The position numbers and the translations under genes are program-made. A stretch of 64,000 nt of DNA from Pleionea litopenaei. Lineage in GTDB: Bacteria > Pseudomonadota > Gammaproteobacteria > Enterobacterales > Kangiellaceae. The DNA is taken from the NCBI RefSeq assembly GCF_031198435.1, contig NZ_CP133548.1, positions 372,001 through 436,000 on the forward strand, in the 5' to 3' direction. A model generated the notes under the pieces. The model searched no databases and had not been told where the DNA came from. It was given only the letters and a program-made list of their open reading frames with translations. Shown here in pieces: positions 1 through 10,335 of the stretch (positions are counted from its first letter, which is position 1; the number at the start of each line of letters is the position of its first letter).

Positions 1-887
1 TGCCCTTATCAGCAAGAGCCGTCGCAACCCAAATGTTAAAAATCGCGTTGATGAAGCCACAGAAACAGCGGTTATCAATTATGCCATTGAGTTTCCGGCA
101 CACGGCCAACACCGAACCAGTAACGAGTTGCGAAAGAAAGGAGTCTTTGTATCAGGGAGCGGTGTCCGGTCGATATGGCTCAGGCATGACCTAGAAAACT
201 TTAAGAAGCGCTTGAAGGCACTGGAAGATAAGGTTGCTAAAGAGGGCATCATACTGACCGATAGCCAAATAGCTGCACTTGAGAAGAAGAGAAAATGATG
301 ATGAAGCCTGTGGTGAGATTGAAACAGCTCACCCTGGCTACTTAGGCTCACAAGATACCTTTTATGTCGGTAACCTAAAGGGCGTTGGACGAATTTACCA
401 ACAAACCTTCATCGACACTTACAGCAAAGTTGCCTTTGCCAAACTCTACACCACAAAAACACCTATTACCGCAGCCGACATACTTAATGACAAAGTGCTA
501 CCTTACTTCCAGCAACATGAGTTACCCATGTTGCGAGTATTAACGGATCGCGGCACTGAGTATTGTGGAAAAGTTGAACATCACGACTATCAGCTGTATT
601 TAGCAATCAATGACATCGAGCATACAAAGACTAAAGCAATGTCACCGCAAACCAATGGTATCTGCGAACGATTCCATAAAACGATATTGAACGAGTTCTA
701 CCAGGTTACATTTCGGAAGAAATTATACAGTTCACTGGATGAGCTTCAAAAGGATCTGGACGAATGGATAGTTTACTACAATAATGAACGCACCCATCAA
801 GGAAAAATGTGTTGTGGACGAACGCCCAATGAAACATTAATTGATGGTAAGAGAATTTGGGCTGACAAAAATCTAGCTCAAATCTAA
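1..887 (+). pseudogene. IS481-like transposase, frameshifted and 5' truncated by the window
   Basis: DDE/integrase-core transposase in two frames. The first frame runs from the window edge to a TGA at 296-298 and encodes the helix-turn-helix part (ending ...AALEKKRK). The second resumes near 290 and runs to 887 with the catalytic core: Asp in FIDTYSKVA, Asp in LTDRGTEYCG and Glu in NGICERFHKTILNEF, then the family-typical tail YYNNERTHQGKMCCGRTP. The break lies in an A/G-rich run (about 281-295), where one extra base or two missing bases would join LEKK to ENDDEACGE. The start is outside the window. The element is probably inactive unless the purine run supports programmed frameshifting, which is not usual for this family as I know it. 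Confidence 0.85.
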
Positions 888-888
888 A

Positions 889-924
889 CTGACAGACACC
901 AATTGAAAAACGGGTAACTGTCAG
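889..924. repeat. Inverted 7-mer pair just after the transposase
   Basis: CTGACAG at 889-895 and CTGTCAG at 918-924 are inverted copies separated by 22 bases, immediately after the transposase stop. They may belong to the right end of the insertion sequence. The left end is outside the window, so terminal repeats cannot be matched. Confidence 0.35.
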
Positions 925-927
925 ATT

Positions 928-968
928 AAGTCTGAGCTAGTACAGATTATGTGTACTAGCTCAGACTT
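928..968. repeat. Perfect 17-bp inverted repeat (IS end or terminator hairpin)
   Basis: Arms 928-944 and 952-968 are perfectly complementary around the 7-base spacer GATTATG; the arm begins AAGTCTGAGCTAGTACA. It lies about 40 bases past the transposase stop. There is no T-run on either side, so an insertion-sequence end or a recombination/hairpin site is as likely as a terminator. The rest of 969-1159 shows nothing recognisable. Confidence 0.7.
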
Positions 969-1159
969 CATATCTTCCGGATTCCGAGAGTGCTTTCTGT
1001 ACACCTTTACGCTAGTCAATACTTGAAAAAATTTATTACATTAATTTGTCCGAACTTGAACATATCAATCGACGTTCAACTTGTTAAATCGCCTATGAGC
1101 GAGTATTGTTATTCACATCAACAGATACCTGAATCATTGAACACCATAAGTGGCTTATC

Positions 1160-2161
1160 GTGATTAAGTTTAAGAAGCAGCATATACCTCCAGCTGTATT
1201 TTTATTGCTTGCGATGAGTTGGAGTTTCTACTATCTATCCAATATATGGCTGAACGATTACGGTAAAAGCAAACCAGACTGGTTATTCTTAATCGATATT
1301 TTGGTCGTTGTTCCGATTACCTGCCTCCTTTTTATGAATAACGTAAAAGAAGCGTTACTGAAGTCGCTGGTATACGGCAGTCTATTAATCTTACTAGGCA
1401 GTCTAATCATTCCTGCCAGTGAAAAGATGGTCTGGTTATACCTCGAACCCATTCGCTATGTGATCTTAGGGGTATTTGTACTCTTTGAGCTGAGCATGAT
1501 AATGACGGTTGTGATTACCATTAAGGGATTGCTCAGCGAACGAGTCGATCCCGATGATGCCATATCGACTCCCATTGTCTCTTTTATAGGCCGATCATTG
1601 GTCAGCGATATTCTGTCTTTTGAGGCGCGTGTTTGGACTTATTTTTTCTTTTATAAACGAGTCAATCAAAATGCCTTTAAGGGTCAGAGCCACTACATGT
1701 GTCACGAAAAAGATGGCGTTAAGAGTAATTTACTGGCGTTTATTATTCTTATTTTGATTGAATTGCCCATCGTTCACTTATTAATACATCTGTTTGGATC
1801 TGCATTAGCCGCGAATATAGTGACAGGCTTAACATTGCTAGGGATTATCTATTTTGTGGCCGAATATCGGGCAATATCAATACGACCCATTTCTCTTGAT
1901 GATGACGCCATTATTATTCGATATGGTGTTTGGAATCCGTTGACGATTAAGTACGACAATATTAGTGCTGTATCGATCAACCGAGAAACCATTCGACGAG
2001 CAAGCAATGTTAAGCGCTTCAACCTGTCAGGTGTTCCAAACATTCATTTGCAATTGCAAGATGGTCGCAATGTCTATTTAGGCGTTGACCGACCTCAAGT
2101 GCTTATTAAAGAGTTGAGTACTCGTATTCATAGCCTTAACACCAAGCAACAAGCTTTTTGA
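1160..2161 (+). CDS. Unrecognised multi-pass membrane protein with C-terminal PH-like region
   Basis: 333 residues from a GTG start at 1160. I do not recognise the family. About five to six hydrophobic segments are visible (roughly residues 10-30, 40-57, 67-86, 95-122, 188-212, 216-235). They are followed by a soluble C-terminal region (about 240-325) whose pattern (ISIRPISLDDDAIIIRYG ... IHLQLQDGRNVYLGVDRP) resembles the PH-like domains attached to bacterial membrane proteins; that assignment is inference. The start is uncertain because the ribosome binding site is weak. It stands alone, with 114 bases before the next gene. Confidence 0.7.
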   Translation: MIKFKKQHIPPAVFLLLAMSWSFYYLSNIWLNDYGKSKPDWLFLIDILVVVPITCLLFMNNVKEALLKSLVYGSLLILLGSLIIPASEKMVWLYLEPIRYVILGVFVLFELSMIMTVVITIKGLLSERVDPDDAISTPIVSFIGRSLVSDILSFEARVWTYFFFYKRVNQNAFKGQSHYMCHEKDGVKSNLLAFIILILIELPIVHLLIHLFGSALAANIVTGLTLLGIIYFVAEYRAISIRPISLDDDAIIIRYGVWNPLTIKYDNISAVSINRETIRRASNVKRFNLSGVPNIHLQLQDGRNVYLGVDRPQVLIKELSTRIHSLNTKQQAF

Positions 2162-2275
2162 GACTTTAGCCATTTCAACATGCGATGAAGAAGTGTTTTT
2201 GCGACCTAATTACTTGGTGAATCATTTGGCTTATGGCAAGCTAGCACCCAATTAAATCATTTTTCAGGAAGAACC

Positions 2276-3070
2276 ATGTACCGTATTGTTGTTACCTTAA
2301 TCTTGTCAATCATGTTGCTTTCTTGTGCTATTTCTCCAACTGGTCGAAAACAAGTTTTGCTGTATTCAGACGGCGAAATGAGCAAGATGGGCATCGCAGC
2401 TTATGATTCAATGAAGAAAGAGCAACCCTTGTTAAAAGATGCCAAAACAACCGCGTATGTTCAGTGCATTACTAATCGACTGATCCCGCATTTACCGAAA
2501 AACCTTCAAGGTAATAATTGGGAAGTGAATGTTTTCAAAGACGATACGCCGAATGCGTTTGCGTTACCCGGTGCAAAAATCGGAGTAAACTCGGGCATGC
2601 TTACCTTAGCTGATAATCAAGCCATGTTAGCGGCAGTCATAGGTCATGAGATCGGCCATGTCTGGGCACAGCATGGAAATGAACGGATGAGTCAAAATAC
2701 TCTAGCGCAGGCAGGTATGACTGTCGCATCGGTTGTTGCGGGCGAGTCAACGGCAGAGTCACAATTGGCCTTGGGCGCACTAGGCTTAGCGACCAAAGGC
2801 GTGGTGTTAAGCTACAGCAGAAAGCATGAAAGTGAAGCCGACGGCATCGGTTTAGAGATGATGGCAAAAGCTGGTTTTGACCCTCAACAAGCGGTTGAAT
2901 TGTGGCGTAAAATGGCTGAGAAAAGCGGTGGTAGTCAAGTGCCTGAGTTTTTCTCAACGCATCCTTCAGAAGAACACAGAATCAAAGATCTTCAGAAGAA
3001 AATGAAGTCTGTGATGCCTTTGTATGAGCAAGCTAAAAAGAACGGCAGTCTTGCAAGTTGCACTAAGTAA
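2276..3070 (+). CDS. M48-family metalloprotease lipoprotein (LoiP/YcaL-like)
   Basis: 264 residues. A signal peptide ends in the lipobox LLSC (residues 14-17), so the mature protein should be a lipoprotein with Cys17 at its N-terminus. The zinc site is HEIGH at 124-128, with a downstream ESEADG (185-190) giving the third ligand, as in family M48. Members of this family act in envelope protein quality control at the outer membrane; the substrate here is unknown. The ATG at 2276 has a good ribosome binding site (AGGAAG). A GGCGTGC/GCACGCC hairpin follows at 3119-3144 without a T-run. Confidence 0.9.
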   Translation: MYRIVVTLILSIMLLSCAISPTGRKQVLLYSDGEMSKMGIAAYDSMKKEQPLLKDAKTTAYVQCITNRLIPHLPKNLQGNNWEVNVFKDDTPNAFALPGAKIGVNSGMLTLADNQAMLAAVIGHEIGHVWAQHGNERMSQNTLAQAGMTVASVVAGESTAESQLALGALGLATKGVVLSYSRKHESEADGIGLEMMAKAGFDPQQAVELWRKMAEKSGGSQVPEFFSTHPSEEHRIKDLQKKMKSVMPLYEQAKKNGSLASCTK

Positions 3071-3181
3071 TGGGCGTCACTGCCTAGTTTGATTTTAGAT
3101 ATTGTGTTTTAAAGACTTGGCGTGCAAATGATCACTAGCACGCCTTGTCAAAGGACTCACTTCACAGCGGAATAATACTCT

Positions 3182-3406
3182 ATGCACATTAATATCCTAA
3201 AACGCTCGATTGATTTTCTGGTGGACGATGGTCGTTATGACCGAAGAGAACTAGAGACCTTATTAGCAATGGCTTTAGAAGATAAATCCATCGATGATGA
3301 TGAGAAGCGAGTGTTAAGCGATATTTTTAACACCGCTGCGATTGCTGGCTTAGATCAAGCGACCGAAGCTTGGATTAAGAAGACCCGAGCTAAATACGCT
3401 ATCTAA
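3182..3406 (+). CDS. Small acidic protein of unknown function
   Basis: 74 residues, predicted to be largely helical and rich in Asp/Glu (RRELETLLAMALEDKSIDDDEKRVL). There is no signal peptide or membrane segment. The pattern of a short two-helix acidic segment loosely recalls TerB-like or EF-hand-like modules, but no diagnostic motif is present. It lies alone between the protease and the cys operon. Coding status is supported by its length, ATG start and non-overlapping position only. Confidence 0.65.
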   Translation: MHINILKRSIDFLVDDGRYDRRELETLLAMALEDKSIDDDEKRVLSDIFNTAAIAGLDQATEAWIKKTRAKYAI

Positions 3407-3743
3407 TTCCACTGTTACAAATCCACCGTCTTTCACTTAAAAGGAGAGCGCTTGAAGTTCGCGTGATTCCCATTTTAAGCATCATGATTCGCCTTTGAGT
3501 AACTGCCTTTCCCACTTGTATTAAACTCTCTAAATACTCTGCAAGTCTTTGATCATAAAGACTATATGCATGTGAGTATGATTGCTCAAGCCGCTCCGCG
3601 CTCATTCTCCATCCCCAATCTCTACACCCAGTCTCCATCCCCCATATAGCAAAAAGTTTGGCTGGCATAGCGCGCCATTCGTTCAGTGCTGAAAGGGTTT
3701 TACCTATGCTAGCCGAACTTTATAAACAGTGAAGGCTATTATT
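3407..3743. other. Gene-free leader upstream of cysJ
   Basis: 337 bases with no supported gene. A 14-base imperfect direct repeat (TCTCCATCCCCAAT at 3606-3619, TCTCCATCCCCCAT at 3632-3645) is the only structure seen. The regulatory region of the sulfite reductase operon should be here. I cannot point to a CysB site or a convincing promoter. Confidence 0.5.
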
Positions 3744-5651
3744 ATGCTCGCTAACTTACTACAGGAATTCGCCGCACCTCTAACCAAGGAACAGGTGACC
3801 AAGGTGAAAGATGCATTAGGCGACTTATCCTTGGAGCAGGTTAACTGGCTCAGCGGCTATCTAGCCGGCGTGGCAGCAACGGGGGCAGCAGCGGGTATCA
3901 AAGATATTCGCAGCGTGATTGAAAGCAACGGAGCAATCTCTCAAACGACCACAAACGCTTTGGCTCAAAGCGCCAGCTCAGAGGCTGCATCGGCCAAAAT
4001 TGCAACCATTCTCTATGGATCGCAAACCGGCAATGCGCGTGGTATTGCTGAGCAAGTTTATCAATCGCTACAAACAGAGAATGTCGAAGCTGAACTGGTT
4101 GATATGGCGGAGTTTAATCCGAAGCATTTAAAGAAGTTACAGCGAGTTTTTTTAGTGGTTAGCACTCATGGCGAAGGCGAGCCACCAGACGATGCGATTG
4201 AGTTGCATGAATTTGTGACGGGTAAGAAAGCCCCAAAATTAGATCATCTCGAATTTTCGGTGTTAGCACTTGGCGATTCAAGCTATGAGTTTTTCTGCCA
4301 AACCGGCAAAGACTTTGATCTTGCGTTTGAGCGCGCGGGCGCTACTCGATTGCTAGAGCGAGTCGATTGCGACGTTGATTATCAGCAGCTTAGTGAATCT
4401 TGGCGAGATGAGTTACTTGCGTTAGCTAAGTCTTCGGGAGAATCGAACTCCAATGTTGACTCTGCTTCACAGGTTGCTCAAAAACCACATTTGAGTGTTG
4501 TCACAAAATCAACCGAATTTAATAAATTTAATCCTCTGCTTGCAGAGGTGGTCGATGTCGTCACGATTACTTCTAATCAATCGACTAAGAAAACCTATCA
4601 CATAGAAATTGATTTAGGTGACAGCGGTGTAACTTATTTGCCTGGCGATGCGCTAGGAGTCTGGCCGTTAAATCGTAGTGAGCTCGTAGAAGAAGTGTTG
4701 AATCATTTCGCGTGGTCAGGTGAAGAAGTTATCAGTACGCCGAAAGGTGACGTTTCACTTAGAAGCGGTTTAACTGAAGTTTATGAGTTGACTCAAGTGC
4801 CCCCTAGTTTCGTAAAGTGGCTAGCAGAGAAGATAAATGATGAAAACTTAGTTGCAATGACTCAATCAGCAAGTGAACTAAAAGAATTGCTTGCTGTTTC
4901 ACAAATACCGGATCTGTTGCGAAGAAGTGACAGTGCCGAGCATCGACACTCGCTGCTAACGGTTCAGCCGCAAGAATTTGTAGAGCAACTAAGAGCGATA
5001 ACACCGAGACTTTACTCGATTGCGAGCAGTCAAAAAGAGGTGGACGAAGAAGTGCACCTTACGGTCGGACTCGTGAGCGCCGATCATAATGGCATCGAAC
5101 GCAGTGGCGCTGCCAGTGATTATCTTTCGCAGTTAGAGTCTGGCGAAGAGGTTCGAGTGTATATAGAGCCAAATAAACACTTTAAATTGCCGGCAGATCC
5201 CGCTCAGCCGATTATTATGATCGGCGCTGGTACCGGTATTGCTCCGTTTCGAGGTTTTATTCAAGAAAGAGAACACTCAGAGAGCCCAGCCGGAGAAAGC
5301 TGGCTGTTTTTTGGCAATCAACATTTTGCGGACGATTTTCTATACCAACTTGAGTGGCAAGGCTATTTGAAATCGGGAGCACTGAGCAAAATTGATCTAG
5401 CGTTTTCTCGTGATCAACAAGAGAAAGTTTACGTACAGCACAAGTTGCGTAGCCATGCTCAAGAAGTTTATCAGTGGATCCAAAATGGGGCGCATATTTA
5501 TCTTTGTGGCGACAAAGACCGACTTGGTAAATCTGTTGAACAAACGTTAATTGAAATCATCTCCGAGCAAGGTTTGCTAACAGAAGAGCAAGCGAAGCAA
5601 GAGTTACTGAACTTGAAAAAGCTGGGTCGATACCAGAAGGATGTTTACTAA
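3744..5651 (+). CDS. cysJ: Sulfite reductase [NADPH] flavoprotein alpha subunit
   Basis: 635 residues. It passes electrons from NADPH through FAD and FMN to CysI for the six-electron reduction of sulfite to sulfide in cysteine synthesis. Domains in order: a flavodoxin-like FMN domain with [10 protein letters not shown] (about 91-100), a cytochrome-P450-reductase-type FAD domain with RLYSIASS, and an NADPH domain with [12 protein letters not shown] and [10 protein letters not shown], ending GRYQKDVY as in the family. The ATG at 3744 is preferred because AGTGAAGG lies at ribosome-binding distance; an in-frame GTG at 3729 would add five residues. The stop overlaps the cysI start (TAATG), indicating translational coupling. 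Confidence 0.96.
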   Translation: MLANLLQEFAAPLTKEQVTKVKDALGDLSLEQVNWLSGYLAGVAATGAAAGIKDIRSVIESNGAISQTTTNALAQSASSEAASAKIATILYGSQTGNARGIAEQVYQSLQTENVEAELVDMAEFNPKHLKKLQRVFLVVSTHGEGEPPDDAIELHEFVTGKKAPKLDHLEFSVLALGDSSYEFFCQTGKDFDLAFERAGATRLLERVDCDVDYQQLSESWRDELLALAKSSGESNSNVDSASQVAQKPHLSVVTKSTEFNKFNPLLAEVVDVVTITSNQSTKKTYHIEIDLGDSGVTYLPGDALGVWPLNRSELVEEVLNHFAWSGEEVISTPKGDVSLRSGLTEVYELTQVPPSFVKWLAEKINDENLVAMTQSASELKELLAVSQIPDLLRRSDSAEHRHSLLTVQPQEFVEQLRAITPRLYSIASSQKEVDEEVHLTVGLVSADHNGIERSGAASDYLSQLESGEEVRVYIEPNKHFKLPADPAQPIIMIGAGTGIAPFRGFIQEREHSESPAGESWLFFGNQHFADDFLYQLEWQGYLKSGALSKIDLAFSRDQQEKVYVQHKLRSHAQEVYQWIQNGAHIYLCGDKDRLGKSVEQTLIEIISEQGLLTEEQAKQELLNLKKLGRYQKDVY

Positions 5652-7423
5652 TGTCTAAAGCACCAGAAAACTTTTTAGCCAGTTATCAGGATCTTTCAGA
5701 ATTACCGGATAACTTAGCTCACAACGAGTACATTAAAAATGAAAGTCGTTATTTGCGCGGAAGCATTGATGGCAGCTTAGCAAATCCTGTCACCGGTCAA
5801 GTTGCAGAAGACGATCAGCAATTGATTAAGTTTCACGGTATCTATCAACAAGACGACCGTGATCAAAGAAATGAACGTCGCAAGCAAAAACTTGAACCAC
5901 TTTATAGCTTTATGCTTCGTGCGCGAGTACCGGGTGGAATTTCTACGCCTCAACAGTGGTTAACTATGGATAAAATTGCCAGTGATTTTGGTAATGACAC
6001 CATAAGGCTAACCACTCGTCAGGCTTTTCAGTTGCACGGAATTATTAAGAAAAATTTACGTCCGACGATGCAAGCGATGGATGATGTTCTATTAGATTCG
6101 ATTGCTGCCTGTGGCGATGTCAATCGTAATGTGATGTGTAATCCTAATCCGGTTGAGAGCCGAGCACATCAAGAAGTCTATCAATGGGCAAAACGCATCA
6201 GTGAGCACTTGTTACCCAATACTCGTGCATACCATGAAATTTGGTTGAACGGTGAGAAGTATCCTGTTCGTCAAAACATTGAAGTGCTAAAAGAGCCGAT
6301 TTATGGCAAACATTATTTGCCTCGAAAGTTTAAGACGGTCGTAGCGATTCCTCCGTACAACGATGTTGATGTCTTTGCTCATGACTTAGGTTTTATTGCA
6401 ATTATTCATGATGGAAAACTACAGGGATTTAATGTGACAGTCGGTGGTGGCATGGGCATGACGCATGGTGATCCAGAAACCCATCCGCGCACTGCAGATG
6501 TGATTGGTTTTTGTTTTCCTCAACAGGTGCTCGCTGTCGCAGAGCAAGTGGTGACGATTCAGCGAGACTATGGAAATCGGGTGCAACGTAAACTCGCTCG
6601 TTTTAAATACACCATTGCTAGTCACGGTTTAGAATGGTTCAAGCAAGAGTTAGAACAACGTTTAGGTTATGCCTTAATGAAAGCGCAACCCTTCGAGTTT
6701 ACCAGTAACAGTGATCGCTATGGTTGGATTAAGGGTCACGATCAGCGCTGGCATTTAAATCTATATATTGAAAATGGTCGAATTAAAGACGAGGGCGATT
6801 ATTTATTACGAACAGGACTGCGTGAGATTGCCAAGATCCATCGTGGCGATTTTCGATTAACCGCGAACCAAAACTTAATTATTGCCAATATTGATGAGCA
6901 ACAAAAGCCAATCATCGAACAGTTGGTTGCTTCACACAACATCAAAACCGGTGAAGAAGTGTCTAAGTTACGTCGACATGCTATGGCCTGCGTTAGCTTA
7001 CCTACGTGTTCATTAGGTATGGCTGAAGCTGAGCGTTATATGCCGAGCTTATTGGATAAAGTAGAGCAGTTATTGGTACGACATGAACTCTCTGATCGTG
7101 CAATCACCATGCGCATGACCGGCTGCCCGAATGGTTGTGCTCGCCCTTACATTGCTGAAATTGGTTTAGTGGGAAAAGGCCCGGGTAAGTACAACTTATT
7201 TCTTGGCGCTGGACACTACGGTCAGAGATTAGGCGTGATTTATCGAGACAATATTGGTGAAAATGAAATCTTGTCTGTGCTAGATGAGTTGCTTGCATTG
7301 TTTGCGAGAGAAGCTGAAGCAAATGAGTCTTTTGGAGATTTTGTGGTTCGCAAAGGCATCGTCGTGCCAACCAATACTGCGCAAGACTTTCATTTCGAGC
7401 TGCAAGCGGCCAAAGCAAGCTAG
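5651..7423 (+). CDS. cysI: Sulfite reductase hemoprotein beta subunit
   Basis: 590 residues. It is the siroheme and 4Fe-4S subunit that reduces sulfite to sulfide with electrons from CysJ. The four cluster/siroheme cysteines are present: Cys447 and Cys453 in [10 protein letters not shown], Cys492 and Cys496 in [10 protein letters not shown]. Substrate-binding arginine and lysine stretches ([21 protein letters not shown]) are intact. Length is close to the family norm. The gene overlaps cysJ by one base, and cysH follows after 28 bases, so the three form one operon. Confidence 0.97.
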   Translation: MSKAPENFLASYQDLSELPDNLAHNEYIKNESRYLRGSIDGSLANPVTGQVAEDDQQLIKFHGIYQQDDRDQRNERRKQKLEPLYSFMLRARVPGGISTPQQWLTMDKIASDFGNDTIRLTTRQAFQLHGIIKKNLRPTMQAMDDVLLDSIAACGDVNRNVMCNPNPVESRAHQEVYQWAKRISEHLLPNTRAYHEIWLNGEKYPVRQNIEVLKEPIYGKHYLPRKFKTVVAIPPYNDVDVFAHDLGFIAIIHDGKLQGFNVTVGGGMGMTHGDPETHPRTADVIGFCFPQQVLAVAEQVVTIQRDYGNRVQRKLARFKYTIASHGLEWFKQELEQRLGYALMKAQPFEFTSNSDRYGWIKGHDQRWHLNLYIENGRIKDEGDYLLRTGLREIAKIHRGDFRLTANQNLIIANIDEQQKPIIEQLVASHNIKTGEEVSKLRRHAMACVSLPTCSLGMAEAERYMPSLLDKVEQLLVRHELSDRAITMRMTGCPNGCARPYIAEIGLVGKGPGKYNLFLGAGHYGQRLGVIYRDNIGENEILSVLDELLALFAREAEANESFGDFVVRKGIVVPTNTAQDFHFELQAAKAS

Positions 7424-7451
7424 CGCGGTCGCCAAGGGCGGGGTATACATT

Positions 7452-8183
7452 ATGAGTTTAAAATGTCTTTCGACATCGGTACCCAATCTAGCGGTGAGCG
7501 ATTTTGATTTCGTCGAGGCCAATCAAAATCTTGCCGCTATGAGTGCTCAGCAAAGAGTTGAGTGGTCGTTGCGTAACTTACCAGGAACTCATGTATTAAC
7601 CTCAAGTTTCGGTGCACAATCGGCAGTGAGTTTACATTTGTTCCAACAAGTCGCTCCTGGCATTCCCGTTGTTTTAATCGATACGGGGTATTTGTTCCCA
7701 GAGACGTATCAATTTATTGATCGCTTGACCAATCAGCTCTCGTTAAACTTGAAAGTCTATCGTTCTGCGTTGAGCCCTGCGTGGCAAGAAGCGCGCTTTG
7801 GACAATTGTGGACTCAGGGATTAGAGGGAATAGAGCAGTACAACCAAATGAATAAAGTCGAGCCTCTGGAACATGCGCTTGAAGAACTGGGTGCCAGCAC
7901 ATGGTACGCAGGGCTACGACGAGAACAGTCGTCATCTCGGCAAAGTATTGAATTCATTCGGCCGCAAAAGCAGCGCTTCAAGATGCACCCCATCGCTGAC
8001 TGGAGCAATCGAGACATGCACTTTTATTTAAAGGAGCAAGGACTCGACTACCACCCGCTTTGGGAAAAAGGCTACGTTTCGATTGGTGATACACACACCA
8101 CTCGTCCGATTACCGCCGATATGACAGAAGAAGAAACTCGATTTTTTGGCCTAAAAAGAGAGTGTGGCATTCACGAAATTTAA
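7452..8183 (+). CDS. cysH: Phosphoadenylylsulfate (PAPS) reductase
   Basis: 243 residues. It reduces PAPS to sulfite using thioredoxin, the step before CysJI. Motifs: [13 protein letters not shown] for the nucleotide, [13 protein letters not shown], and the C-terminal catalytic ECGIH. The paired cysteines that bind the 4Fe-4S cluster of APS reductases are absent, so PAPS rather than APS is the expected substrate. The ATG at 7452 is chosen because it gives the family N-terminus and length and follows a G-rich ribosome binding site; the frame stays open upstream to 7284 over the end of cysI. Confidence 0.95.
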   Translation: MSLKCLSTSVPNLAVSDFDFVEANQNLAAMSAQQRVEWSLRNLPGTHVLTSSFGAQSAVSLHLFQQVAPGIPVVLIDTGYLFPETYQFIDRLTNQLSLNLKVYRSALSPAWQEARFGQLWTQGLEGIEQYNQMNKVEPLEHALEELGASTWYAGLRREQSSSRQSIEFIRPQKQRFKMHPIADWSNRDMHFYLKEQGLDYHPLWEKGYVSIGDTHTTRPITADMTEEETRFFGLKRECGIHEI

Positions 8184-8260
8184 ACGTTAATTCGAGAATT
8201 TCTTGCATTTAAAAATAAAGGTTGTTTAGACTGTCGCTTGGCTTTTAACTGCATCTGATT

Positions 8261-9334
8261 ATGACCTTACTAGTAATTTATTTAATTCTCGCAATTGGCG
8301 TTTCATTTATCTGTTCTATCCTAGAGGCCGTGCTACTGTCAGTCTCCGATTCATACGTTGCTATGCTAGAGGCCGATGGCCACAAACATGGCAAGTTGTT
8401 GCGCGAGATGAAGGATGATATCGACCGGCCTTTAGCAACCATTTTGAGCTTAAATACTATTGCTCATACGGTGGGAGCCGCAGGTGTCGGCGCGCAAGCG
8501 CAAGTGGTGTTCGGTAGTGCTTATTTGAGTATCACTTCAGCCGTACTAACCCTAATGATTTTAATTTTCTCAGAAATCATTCCTAAAACCCTTGGAGCGA
8601 GATATTGGCGCCAATTAACCTTGCCATCTGCGCGACTGTTGCAAGTATTAATCATCGTGTTGTTGCCTCTGGTTTGGTTTTGCCAAAAAATCACCGGTTT
8701 ACTCGGTTCTAGTGGCCACAGTATTAGTTTTACTCGAGAAGAGTTTGCTGCCATGGCCGAGCGCGGCGCGGAGCAGGGATTGTTCGAAGAGAAGGAAGCG
8801 AGAGCCGTAAAAAATATGGTGTACTTTCAGTCACTGTATGCAAAAGATGTTATGACACCACGTCCGGTGGTTGTGTCGTTAGACCAAAATTCGACCGTTT
8901 CTGAAGCCATCGACGTGATCGGTGGATTGCACTTTTCGCGCTTTCCCGTGTATTGCGATCATAAAGAAGACATTAAAGGCTATGTGTTAAAAAGCGACTT
9001 ATTGTTATCCGCTGCGCAGGGCAATCGAAATGCACGATTGTTTGAATTTCGTCGTGATTTATTAGTCGTTATCGATTCCACACCTTTAAAAGATTTGTTT
9101 GACCAATTAATGTCTCGACATGAGCACATCGCTGCACTGGTTGATGAATACGGTGGATTACGCGGCATCGTTACCATGGAAGATATTGTCGAAACCATTC
9201 TCGGACAAGAAATTATGGACGAAGTTGATACCATTAAAGATATGCAGGTGTTAGCGCGTAAACAATGGGAAAAACGAGCTAAGCGTATCGGTCTAAGCAC
9301 CGAAGAGAAATCAGAAGAATTTCGCACTCTTTGA
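8261..9334 (+). CDS. CNNM/DUF21 membrane protein with CBS pair
   Basis: 357 residues. The N-terminal CNNM (DUF21) transmembrane domain (about 1-175) has the family signature SEIIPKTLGARY and acidic/polar pockets. Two CBS motifs follow (about 190-310; VMTPRPVVVSLD, AALVDEYGGLRGIVTMEDIVE). This family is linked to Mg2+/Co2+ transport and resistance. The extra C-terminal CorC/HlyC domain is missing, so it is the short form. The gene stands alone in this stretch. Exact ion specificity cannot be read from sequence. Confidence 0.88.
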   Translation: MTLLVIYLILAIGVSFICSILEAVLLSVSDSYVAMLEADGHKHGKLLREMKDDIDRPLATILSLNTIAHTVGAAGVGAQAQVVFGSAYLSITSAVLTLMILIFSEIIPKTLGARYWRQLTLPSARLLQVLIIVLLPLVWFCQKITGLLGSSGHSISFTREEFAAMAERGAEQGLFEEKEARAVKNMVYFQSLYAKDVMTPRPVVVSLDQNSTVSEAIDVIGGLHFSRFPVYCDHKEDIKGYVLKSDLLLSAAQGNRNARLFEFRRDLLVVIDSTPLKDLFDQLMSRHEHIAALVDEYGGLRGIVTMEDIVETILGQEIMDEVDTIKDMQVLARKQWEKRAKRIGLSTEEKSEEFRTL

Positions 9335-9422
9335 TTTTAATCATTTACCGGCGAGTCATTGGCGGATTATTCAAAGTGAATTACTGCGAGAGCTTGCCGC
9401 AAAATTCGAAGGAAAGATACTG

Positions 9423-10223
9423 GTGAATCCCCAAACCGATAAACGTGTATCGCTCAATATTAAAAATAATATTGCCTATGTGGAGTTGTTGCGCCCTGAA
9501 AAGCATAATGCCCTTGATATGGCAATGTTCAAGCAAATCGTCGACGTTCAAAAGCAGATTAAAAGGCAGCCCTCGGTTCGTGTGGTGATTGTATCGGGGC
9601 AAGGAGAAAGCTTTTGCTCGGGTCTTGATGTTAAATCTGTTTTAAGCAACCCAGTGTCAGGTTTAAAATTGCTTTTTAAGTGGTTGCCTGGTAATGTTAA
9701 TTTAGCGCAGAAAGTCTCTGTTGGTTGGCGCCGCCTAAAGGTTCCGGTCATTATGGTATTGCATGGAAAATGTTGGGGTGGAGGCATGCAAATCGCACTG
9801 GGCGGCGACTTTCGTATCGCCGCTCCGCAAACGTCACTGTCAATCATGGAAGCTAAATGGGGTTTGATTCCGGATATGGGCGGAACGTTAGCTTTGCGAG
9901 AATGTATGAGCGCCGATCAAGCAAAGAGACTCGCGATGACCGCGAACGTCATTGAAGCAACTGAAGCTCAAGCTATCGGACTGATCTCTCAAGTTGCAGA
10001 ACAGCCCCAAGATGCAGCTAACTTATTAGCAGAGCAGTTAATTAATCGATCACCTGATGTAGTCAATAAAATTAAATCGTTTTATTCACCACTTTCTTAT
10101 TGGCAGGAACGACGATTGTTGTCACAAGAAACGATGGGGCAGATTAAGATCTTAATGGGTAAAAACCAACGCATCGCAGTGGTTAGAGAAACAAAGAAGG
10201 TTGATAAGCCTTATTTTGATTGA
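9423..10223 (+). CDS. Crotonase-fold enoyl-CoA hydratase/isomerase family protein
   Basis: 266 residues from a GTG start at 9423 with AAGGAAAG upstream. The crotonase fold is clear from HNALD, GQGESFCSGLD (oxyanion hole) and HGKCWGGGMQIAL. Of the two glutamates used by classical enoyl-CoA hydratase, the first position is Gln (GGGMQIALGGD) while the second is kept (SIMEAKWG). An Asp follows in LIPDMGGT, as in dienoyl-CoA isomerases. A simple hydratase role is therefore doubtful and an isomerase-like or other CoA-ester reaction is possible. The neighbours give no pathway. Confidence 0.85.
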   Translation: MNPQTDKRVSLNIKNNIAYVELLRPEKHNALDMAMFKQIVDVQKQIKRQPSVRVVIVSGQGESFCSGLDVKSVLSNPVSGLKLLFKWLPGNVNLAQKVSVGWRRLKVPVIMVLHGKCWGGGMQIALGGDFRIAAPQTSLSIMEAKWGLIPDMGGTLALRECMSADQAKRLAMTANVIEATEAQAIGLISQVAEQPQDAANLLAEQLINRSPDVVNKIKSFYSPLSYWQERRLLSQETMGQIKILMGKNQRIAVVRETKKVDKPYFD

Positions 10224-10335
10224 CGCTCCTTAGATTGGCAGGCGTTTGGTTGACAGAAGTTAGGTCGATAGTCGATCGAGTGGAAATTCATCAGTGTTTA
10301 TTTGACCTGGTGAGAATGTTTGAAGGATTAAAAGT

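Noticed and set aside
3399-3668. 89-codon minus-strand ORF before cysJ
   Set aside because: It covers the cys leader, has no recognisable domain and no good ribosome binding site; composition looks non-coding.
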